From Tetraselmis striata (Eukaryota; Chlorophyta; Chlorodendrophyceae; Chlorodendrales; Chlorodendraceae): a DNA stretch of 64,000 bases. Positions 56,145 to 64,000 of this stretch are shown one piece after another; the first letter of the stretch is position 1; every line of letters begins with the position of its first letter. Both the position numbers and the translations under genes were made by a program. The stretch spans positions 1 to 64,000 of the forward strand of contig VCJN01002248.1 of assembly GCA_006384855.1 (NCBI GenBank), read 5' to 3'. Below the pieces are notes generated by a model. It ran no database searches, was not told where the DNA came from, and was given only the letters and a program-made list of their open reading frames with translations.

Positions 56145-57813
56145 CCTTGTGCTATGCATCCAATACTGGCGAGACACGAGCGCCTTCTCTGACTCATCTA
56201 TGGGAGGTTGGTCAGCGGGGCAGCCACGGAGTGTGGAAAGCTACAGACCAATGGTTGAAGCTCGATCGGCTGATGTGGGTTGTACTCCGGCTTGGTGTCA
56301 TATTCAGTCCGCGCTCCCTTTTTCCGACTTCCCAGCTCCTGCCGTTGATTGTGCCGTCCTCCTTGGGCCCCAAAACGCGCGCCACTCGGCACCACGATGG
56401 CGTAGTGTCGTACATCAGGTTCACTTTTCAGCTTGCGAACGGGAGCGGCCTCTTGCCGATTTTTCTGCGTTACTACGGTGCTGCCTTGCAATAACGCCTA
56501 CCTGCCGACTTGGGATGCAACAAGCTCTTCAAGTCTATGACTCTCGGCGGCTTGGCCTTTATTCAGCCAAAGTCCATGAGCTCCGGGGCATAAATTTACC
56601 AAGCGCCAACAAAAATACTTGCAAGCTCTATGCTCGCTATGGCGCCGAGAGACTTGCCACATCCTGCGCCGTGGGGCAGCTCACCACAATGGGCTTTCCC
56701 CGGACGAATTCGCCAAGCAATGGATGCGGCGCTCTAGCTATTAAAATGGCGCGCGTCGACATGCATCCTATCCGCCACGTGGCTCGTCTTCGCGGCTCGC
56801 CCAGCGCACCGGATACGTTGTTGCACTCAAGTGCTCGATCCCGCGCCTCCCAGATTCAACCATGATTCTTGCTTTGAACAACGTGACTTTGACTCGATTA
56901 ACCTTGGACCGTGGTATGCTGAACTTGCGCACTACTAGCAGATCCACTAACTGCGATGTCCAACCCTACTTCGGCCAGTCCGGCAACATGACCAGCAGTG
57001 TACCACCTCTTGCTTCACCTTTGGGAGAATCTGTTCGATATCTCCGTACGGTCCGTAGTTAATGAAGGCAAGCTTGCCCGGGGGCACGAATGCCCGCCAC
57101 TTCTGGATATGAAGCCGTCCATGCATGTTGTGCATGGGCACATGAGCAGCGAAGAGCCGCTTCGCCCTCGCACCCTCGCGCTGTGAGATTCAGATGTGAC
57201 ATACGGGTGACGAAGCACTACTACTAGCGACTATTATTTATCCGTGAAGGCTGGTGATGGTGGCGGCATGTCCATCCAGTTACGTGCGAGTACATCCGGC
57301 GTTATTGCCGGCGGGCGATAAATCCTTTTTGTCATCATTCTGGTAGTCGTACTAGCCCGGTGAACTGTTACATGGCACTGACGTATAAGGTACAAGGTTG
57401 TCCGTGTAGTACCGGGTAGTACGCGATATATTTATAGAGCCGGTACCGGGTATCTAGTACGAACCCGGGCACGATGACGAGTCGTCCTGTGGATAACTAC
57501 GACTATTAGTACATGGGAGCGCAAATCGCAGCCGTACGTATTTGGTAACACTGGGGAATTTTGTGTACATTATAGCTAGTAATGCTGAACGGGCCTGCCA
57601 GCCGTCCGATCAAAGGTCATCAGATGGGTGGTTTGGCTGCCATGTTTTGCCAAAGAGTGCTCACGTTACATAAATATTCGCGAGGGGGAGGGCGGGGGCA
57701 GGCAGCGGTTTGCCGAAGAATGTTTGAATTACAATATTCGCGACAGCTGCCATCGGGGAATGTGGCCCGGGGGGGGGGGGGGGGGGGGGGGGTGAGGGGA
57801 GGGGGGGGGGAAG
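56145..57813. other. Right flank of the MULE; unassigned open frames
   Basis: The target duplication and the resumed spacer of the 0.76-kb duplication occupy the first bases (to about 56210). A 238-codon frame (56149-56865, +) starts inside that duplication and is probably accidental. On the minus strand, about 57100-57000, RLHIQKWRAFVPPGKLAFIN and YGPYGDIEQILPKVKQE read like a real protein fragment, but no exon chain is evident. The rest is AT-leaning with GGTACC palindromes. Confidence 0.35.
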
Positions 57814-58949
57814 CTACTGCTTGTTCTTGTTCTTGCGTGCCCGGGGGACCCGCCGCTTCGACGACCTCGCTGCCTCGGCCTCCGCCTCCGCCTCCGAATC
57901 CGCCTCCGACTCCGCGACCGTCAGTTTCTTACCTGGGCGCTTCTCCACTGGCCTCTTCCGCTTCTTGTCGGCGTCCGACTGCTTCTTGTCGGCGGCGTTC
58001 ATCCAGCACAGCTCCTTCTCAGTTAGGGGTGGGCGGGGCAGCGGCGCGTCCGGAGGGAGAACGGCGGCCGTCAGTGTCTTCACCACCACGGGAGGCTGTG
58101 CCGTCGACGACGCCGCCATGAGCTTCTTTGCCTTGGCGTCGGGACGCCCCCTGTGCCCGGACGCCCACAACAAGCCACAATAGTTTCGCCTCCATGCGGC
58201 TGAGGACGCGGCCTCCTCGGCCACCACGAGTTGCGCCGCTGGCACTGTGGAAGCCTTGGCGTTTAGGTGGGCCTTACGGCGCTCCCGGACGAACCTGCGC
58301 GCGGCACAAGTTAGCCACGAGTAGGTGCGTGCTTATGTGGTGGGTGGAGTGTTTTGTTGCGTGCCCACCTTGTCACGCGTTTCCTCATGTCTTTCTCGTC
58401 CTCCTCGATGCCGGCGGCGCGGACACGCGAGACAACAAGGCCCGCCGCCCAGTCAGGGGCAACAACCTCGCCCAACGCACCTTGCACCGGCAAGTACACG
58501 TCGTAATCATCTCGTGGCCATACGGCCTGGATCTCTGCACGCATGACAGTGATGGTGTCGGTGCTGGCGCGCGACCTTGTCGAGGAGGACGAGGCAGCCC
58601 CAGCAGCGCTGGAGGGGTCCGTGATGCCGGTGCGGTCTGCGGGCGTGACATAGAAGGCCAGCACCCCCTCTGGCAGCGTATACTGCGCGGCCTCGAGTTG
58701 TTGTCGCAGCGGCCCCCCGCCGGATTGGTTCCTAAGCCGGGCTGCAAACTCCTGCAGAGGTGCGCCCCAGGAACCCTTCCTGGCGTCGTCTTCTGAGGGG
58801 TAGACCCGCAGATCTGCTGGTTGCGACTTTGCCGCGTGGGCAACCATTGTCTCCACGGACTGCGCCGCGAACACCAGGCATAAGGGCACCTCTGCACGGG
58901 TTTTCTTTGTGATAACGATGGCTTTTGCCCGGGAGACGAGGTCTGCCAT
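57814..58949 (-). CDS. Unrecognised 353-residue protein with basic, acidic-repeat C-terminus
   Basis: Two exons (58949-58369 and 58294-57814) join in phase with GT-AG ends. The first exon has a folded-looking domain: MADLVSRAKAIVITKKTRAE, PLCLVFAAQSVETMVAHAA, LRVYPSEDDARKGSWGAPLQ, YTLPEGVLAFYVTPADRT, AEIQAVWPRDDYDVYLPVQG. The second exon has VREERRK-like basic helices, WRRNYCGLLWASG, and a tail with KKRKRPVEKRPGKK, an EADSEAEAEAEA repeat and RRVPRARKNKNK. The tail carries good nuclear-localisation signals, so a nuclear or DNA/RNA-associated role is likely (inference). It is transcribed away from the protease/dioxygenase gene with 435 bases between the start codons, suggesting a shared promoter. 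No family was recognised. Confidence 0.65.
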
Positions 58950-59384
58950 GGCGCTGTGAGCGGTGAAAGCGGGGGGGGGGGGGGGGGGGGGGGGGCGAGG
59001 TGGAGAAACTAACACCGCCTTCCGGGGCAGTCAACGACACAGCGGAGGCGAGGAGCAGCGCGCCACTACTACTGGCATGCATGTGAAGGGCTAGTCGGTG
59101 CGGCATTGTGTCGGGGTAATTTCGCAGTGTATATTGTTGAAGCAGCACGGCGTTTTGAATACGTGATTTCACCGAGTGAATCCGGGATAATATATGCGGT
59201 AGGGCGCGCGTGTATATGTGCGCGACGAATATGCGCACCGGTGTGCGGCAGCGGTGTGCAGCAGCGGTGTGCACGACATGTACAGGCGGAACGGGTGAGT
59301 GTCCGCCGCTCCACCCGACGCCGCAAATCCCCGTGCGTGGGCACCCAAGACCCCCCCCCCCCCCCCCCCCATAAACCTGCCGCC
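58950..59384. promoter_or_regulatory. Shared intergenic region of a divergent gene pair
   Basis: 435 bases separate the two start codons. The region holds a G-run at about 58972-58994 close to the leftward start and a C-run at about 59351-59370 close to the rightward start (mirror-image tracts), with AT-richer DNA between, including TAATATATGCGG at about 59188. It probably drives both genes. The tracts may be untranslated leader features or introns; I cannot tell. Confidence 0.4.
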
Positions 59385-62367
59385 ATGTCAAACAGTGTTA
59401 ATTCCCCCGAGCTCCTCGCTGAGGAAGATGCGACGACGAGGTTGCAAGCCTACCTCGAGTGGTGGCTACAGGATGGTGGTACCTATGACCCCGTACGCCT
59501 GGAGCTGTGGAGGCTTCTCGGAGAAGACGCCGCGGATGCCTTGCTGAGAAAGTTCCCTAATGTGGCCCCGACGTCATACCCGGAACTGAACGCTCCCGGG
59601 CTGCTAGAGGTGGGTTTGTTGTCGCACATCGCACGAGACCTGGTTGGGTTCAGCGAAGGACGCGGCGGAGCGGAAGGGAGTACAAACGTCGTGGTTCTGA
59701 GCATGGTGTCCGGGAACGAGGCCTATCTGCGCAGGAAGTTGTTGGGAGAGGGCGATAGCATTGGGCAGTGGGAGATGGACGTGCGAGCACAGCAGGCAGC
59801 CTTCCGGCGGGCCCGTTCCTTCCAGAACCCTCCCCCGGCGGCCCAGCCCTTATCGGACGTGCGCACCTGATTCCGGTCTGTGTCTCCATCCACCTCACTG
59901 CCTTGGTGGTGGACGCTGCGGAAACCGGGCCCCTAGTCTTCGACTCGATGATGAAAGAAACCAACTCGCAGCATAGGCTGATCATGTCCATGTTCCGTGA
60001 GTTCGTGACCCGGGTGATGAAGTCGCCTGATCCGGGGGTGCGTGCCGGCTTGTGCTGGGAGAACGTGACACACCTCCTGAGAGTAGCGGAGGCGGAGGCT
60101 CGCACTATCCCCGTGGCGGTGGACCAGCGACAAGAAGACAGTTGGACCTGCGGGTGGCGGGTGCTGTTCTTCATCTACTGCTTGCTGAAGTTGAAACCCG
60201 AGGACGAGCGTCGCGCTGCACTGTTGAGCGCGGGGACGTGCATAGAATTAAGCACGGAAGCCCTGGAAAGCTTTCGCAACAACGTTGTGCAGCAACGGAG
60301 TGCCCAGGACGGCGTCATCCATGCTCCTACTGATACGGACATCGTCCCCATGGACTTGTGTGTGCGGGTGGGCAAGCCCGAGGATGGCCTGCGACCGTTC
60401 ACGCCCTGGGCTGCAAGGCGCATTGCCCAGGTCCGCCCCCCCGCCCCTACCTCTTGGCATGCAGCACTTGGCAAGTAGCATGCAGCGCTGACACACAGTG
60501 GGGGGTGAGCGCGTGCGTGGGCCATGCAACCCGCAGGTGCGAGGCTGGAAGTCTGTCTCCATGGGGGCGACAGTGGCGCTAGTGGAAACAGTCCTGAACC
60601 AGGATCCGTCAAGCCTCATCCAGCAGGAGGCGGCCGCGGGGAAACCACCGGAGCCGGCGGTGAGGCGGGTAGATGAGGTTCGCCTGAAGGGATGCACGGG
60701 CATCCTCCATGCTCCGGATGGTGTGTTCTTTGCAGCGGCCGCGTTCAATACCGCCGGCGGCAATCGGCGTACCTCGAAGTGCAAACGGTGCGTGGCGGTT
60801 GAAGCTGGTCAGCGGCGCAAGTCTACCAAGAGGCTGAAAGGAGCGGGAGGTTCTTCGAGCGTGCCACCCGCCGTGCATGAAGGCGGCACCCCAATGGAGC
60901 TGATATCTCCCAGCCAAGCCCTGCGGGCGCGTTTCATCGGCAACAAGCAGTTGCAATCGGGCCAGCCCACGCCGTTTAAGTTGGACCTGAGTGACGCCCA
61001 GAAGACCTTGCTGGAGATGGCGATGGAATGTCTGGTCGGCATGCCAACCAAGCAATGGGACGAAATGGGCTTTGGCATTCAGGGCGGGCGCATCCAGGTG
61101 CAACCCCCCCCCCCCCCCCCTATAAACATGATGCCTTGCTGCTGCCGATGCCCGCCTTGGCTTGACGTGTGTGTGCCCCTGACACCGACAGGTCATCCTG
61201 CCCCCGGAAGACATGTTGGACATTGCGGAGCACACGCAGGTGATGCCGTACGTCGGTGAAAAGGAGGGCAAAGTCGACCCGTGGAAGCTGTGGCATTGGG
61301 CAAGGAGTGCGCCAGAGACCTTGGTCGGCAAAAAGGCCGAATCAGATGAAGAGGTGCCCCCCCCCCCGCTCCCTTCAACCCCTGACCCGTGCGTCGCTTA
61401 TTCTGAGCGTGTGCCTTGCAGGAAGGCCTTGTTTGCCGCCTTTCTGGAATTGCGGCGCGCTTTCGTGGCTGGTGCCGAGAAGGCCGGCGAGCTAGCACCA
61501 GGGTTTTGGTCGTGGCCGGTGATCGCGTTGCTGTTCACCCCGGCGAATGCCCCCGCTCAGATCACCCACATTGATGGGCAGGCTCCAAATCTGCAGGCCA
61601 TCCTTGCATGCACGTGCCACTGCCGCCCCACTGAGGTGTACCGCGGGCCATAAGTGAGCTTCACAGATGCCGTGAAGCACATTCGGTACCGGGTGCACCC
61701 CCCCCCCCCCCCCCCCCACGCCGGTGGCGGGAGCGGGGGCGGGGGCGGGGACTGAGTGCCATCCATGTGTTGACATGAAAAGGGCCACGAGAATCACCGC
61801 CTCACGGAGAGGACGCTGGCGGAGACAGATCCGGGAGCTGCCAACTTCATCACGAGCCACAAGAACTTGATGCAGCCCCTGGAGGACTTGGAGCGTGGCA
61901 TGGGTGTCCCCGAGGAGAACAAGCCCTACATGGAACAATACCATGGGTACATGTTTGGGTCGGACACGACGCACCGCGGGCCCGCGGGCGCCCCAGTTGA
62001 TAAGCCCGGCGGTAAACCCTGTCTCAAGTGTCAGGGGCGTGGCAATGTCCGCTTGTACGGGCAGGGGCACCTTCTGGGACTGCCTGGCTGCGGCCGTGCG
62101 GACGACCCTACCCAGTACACGCCGTTCCTGGTAGCCTACAACGAGGCACTGTACCCACACATCACCCCCCGCAGTGATGCTGCGGAGAAACGCAACCACG
62201 AGTTGGCGGCGCAGTATGTGGCCCACTTTGGGGGTGACGCTGTGTTGCCAAACCATTTGTACAGTGACGAGGACTACGCCAGCATCCATGCGAGAGCGAA
62301 GGAGCTGCGGCTTGTTGCTGAGGCTGCGGCTCCTGCTCCCGCCGCTGCCGCCTCCATCCCGCCGTAG
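59385..62367 (+). CDS. Ulp1-type cysteine-protease-like and 2OG-Fe(II) dioxygenase-like protein
   Basis: Exons: 59385 to about 59870, then about 59850-60430, 60537-61097, 61192-61650 and 61783-62367. The second has IPVCVSIHLTALVVD, PLVFDSMM and VDQRQEDSWTCGWRVLFFIY: the His...Asp...Gln-Cys order and WTCG context of Ulp1/C48 proteases, which cut SUMO-like tags. The last two exons give PAQITHIDGQAPNLQAI (HxD) and GSDTTHRGPAG (distal His), as in 2-oxoglutarate/iron dioxygenases, followed by a Cys-rich CLKCQGRGN...LPGCGR stretch. A third exon has a Cys pair in RRTSKCKRCVAV. The splices at 60430/60537 and 61097/61192 are in phase. The first two exon frames abut near 59870 without a clear intron: either a tiny intron or a frameshift. 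The stretch 61354-61420 is open and may be read through. The whole could be one fused gene or two adjoining genes. The family is unknown to me. Confidence 0.6.
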
Positions 62368-62759
62368 ACGATCGGGTCTGGCAGCACCGCCCGTGCTTGT
62401 AAATAAGCGACAATGGAACACGGCATGCTCCGGTTGTACTCCTACACTTCCTCCACTTTGGCGGGGTGGGGGGGGGGGGGTCCTGTCCTTATTACTTGCA
62501 TCGGTGCACGTGCTGGATATGGAGGTCACCGGGCACATCGCGTGGTTTCGGAGCAGTTCATGCGCGCCTCCTCGTCTTGTTTGCAATCGTCGCCCTAATC
62601 CAATGCAGGTTGAGTAGCGGGACACTGCAGTGCCCCCCCCCCCCCCCGGGTTTATGTAAACAAATATCTAGCCGTGCATGCGCCGCAATCGGTACCCAAT
62701 GAGCGGGGTATGTGACAGTGGTTTCGGAGCAGTGCAAGCATTCCGTGCGTGTGCACAAG
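62368..62759. other. Spacer between the dioxygenase-like gene and the satellite
   Basis: It holds G- and C-runs (62467-62479, 62634-62646) and two forward copies of GGTTTCGGAGC (62544-62554 and 62720-62730). No gene is supported; it includes the 3' region of the preceding gene. Confidence 0.5.
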
Positions 62760-64000
62760 CACGTACGACTGGGAATGAGGCGGGGGTTGCGGATGGAGTG
62801 CATTGGCGGTATGGGTGCATAGAATAGCGTGTCCCTGGGGTTTTGCTTGGCTGCATCAGACGCCATATTCCCATCCATCCGGCACGGAATGTCCGGTTTT
62901 CACACATTTGTGTGTTAATATAGTGTGAATATTACGCGTCTTTTACGCCGGGTGGATGGGCATCCGGCGTCCGATGCAACCCAATTATTTGCAGCACACT
63001 AGTCTGTGCACCGCCAGTGCACTCCGCAAGCCCCGCCTCCATCCGCGTCGGAACCGGTAGTAAGTGTTGTTGTGTGCGCACATAGTGACAACATTACACG
63101 GTGGCAATTGCAATTATCGGTGGATAATGTGAGGGCGTTTTCGAAATCGACAGAGAATGAGGCGGTGCTGGCGGAGTGCATTGGCGGTGCATAGAATAGC
63201 GTGTCCCTGGGAATTTGGCTGCATCAGACGCCGTATTCCCATCCATCCGGCACGGAATGTCCGGTTTTCACACATCTGTGTGTTAATATAGTGTGAATAT
63301 TACGCGTCTTTTACGCCGGGTGGATGGGCATCCGGCGTCCGATGCACCCCTATTATTTGCAGCACACTAGTCTGTGCACCGCCAGTGCACTCCGCAAGCC
63401 CCGCCTCCATCCGCGTCGGAACCGGTAGTAAGTGTTGTTGTGTGCGCACATCGTGACAACATTACACGGTGGCAATTGCAATTAGCGGTGGATAATGTGA
63501 GGGCGTTTTCGAAATCGACAGAGAATGAGGCGGTGCTGGCGGAGTGCATTGGCGGTGCATAGAATAGCGTGTCCCTGGGGATTTGGCTGCATCAGACGCC
63601 GTATTCCCATCCATCCGGCACGGAATGTCCGGTTTTCACACATTTGTGTGTTAATATAGTGTGAATATTACGCGTCTTTTACGCCGGGTGGATGGGCATC
63701 CGGCGTCCGATGCACCCCAATTATTTGCAGCACACTAGTCTGTGCACCGCCAGTGCACTCCGCAAGCCCCGCCTCCATCCGCGTCGGAACCGGTAGTAAG
63801 TGTTGTTGTGTGCGCACATAGTGACAACATTACACGGTGGCAATTGCAATTAGCGGTGGACAATGTGAAGGCGTTTTCGAAATCGACAGAGAATGAGGCG
63901 GTGCTGGCGGAGTGCATTGGCGGTGCATAGAATAGCGTGTCCCTGGGGTATTTGGCTGCATCAGACGCCGTATTCCCATCCATCCGGCACGGAATGTCCG
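62760..64000. repeat. 368-bp tandem satellite, runs off the right edge
   Basis: The anchor GGCACGGAATGTCCGG occurs at 62881, 63249, 63617 and 63986, so the period is 368-369 bases and copies are nearly identical; a diverged partial copy precedes the first (about 62760-62880). Each unit holds inverted arms of 21 bases (63007-63027 against 63171-63191, one mismatch) and a GC hairpin CGCCGG...CCGGCG near TGGATGGGCATC. Frames of 60-62 codons open on both strands in every unit are a by-product. It could be centromeric, subtelomeric or a dispersed satellite. Confidence 0.92.

Noticed and set aside
57814-62367. A Polinton or other virus-like element, because of the adenain/Ulp1-like protease
   Set aside because: No capsid, packaging ATPase, integrase or DNA polymerase B signature and no long terminal repeats were seen around it; the genes have introns and nuclear-protein features.
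61492-62625. Leftward 377-codon ORF
   Set aside because: It is antisense to the dioxygenase-like exons; its composition is Arg/Pro/Cys-rich and without structure.
62999-63930. Small genes of 60-62 codons in the satellite
   Set aside because: Frames open on both strands in each identical unit are expected from a stop-poor repeat; no start context or family features.

Overview
The window looks like nuclear DNA of a eukaryotic alga, most likely a green alga (Chlorophyta). The exons are GC-rich and many, and the introns mostly run GT to AG. The core genes are eukaryotic: a plant-type NBP35 without the C-terminal CPxC motif, a DBP8/DDX49 helicase, mitochondrial-type L-2-hydroxyglutarate dehydrogenase and a NAR2-like nitrate-transport partner. 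Several proteins start with Arg/Ala-rich organelle-type presequences. Short CCCTAAA (TTTAGGG-type) stretches also occur. The lineage is an inference; no rRNA or organelle marker is present.

Layout. 1-8825 (-): a large armadillo-repeat protein that runs off the left edge, with three independent families of duplicated repeats in its introns. 12586-15035 (+): patatin-like lipid acyl hydrolase. 16707-23789 (+): a protein with the fold of bacterial cobalamin/siderophore binding proteins. 24657-26579 (-): class-III PLP aminotransferase. 26580-30504: gene-poor, with an unknown 330-codon ORF and a tandem repeat. 30505-33276 (+): L-2-hydroxyglutarate dehydrogenase. 34533-36846 (-): NBP35. 38470-39705 (+): peptidyl-tRNA hydrolase. 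40539-43280 (-): DEAD-box helicase. 45975-47314 (-): NAR2-like protein. For these genes I rebuilt exon chains whose splice phases agree; exceptions are stated in the entries.

From 48 kb onward the window is accessory. It holds a 5'-truncated LINE (48.0-49.2 kb; two shorter sister copies at 22.7 and 38.0 kb have clear target-site duplications). Next is a tandem duplication whose second copy is interrupted by a 5.8 kb Mutator-like DNA transposon (50346-56144; 85-bp terminal inverted repeats, 9-bp target duplication). The transposon carries a higher-order 182/547-bp array and a duplicated exon. A divergent pair of unrecognised genes follows at 57.8-62.4 kb; the rightward one joins a Ulp1-type cysteine-protease signature to a 2-oxoglutarate/Fe(II) dioxygenase-like signature. 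A 368-bp satellite starts at about 62.76 kb and runs off the right edge. I regard the divergent pair as the best candidate for something undescribed.

Genome-wide habits visible here: C-tracts sit directly behind 5' splice sites in the sense strand of many introns. Two introns appear to use GC donors with the same context. An 11-mer, GGTTTCGGAGC, recurs in otherwise unrelated repeats. A SINE-like family of about 140 bp has five copies. The core genes belong to separate housekeeping pathways (Fe-S assembly, ribosome biogenesis, translation quality control, metabolite repair, nitrate uptake) and show no operon-like logic.
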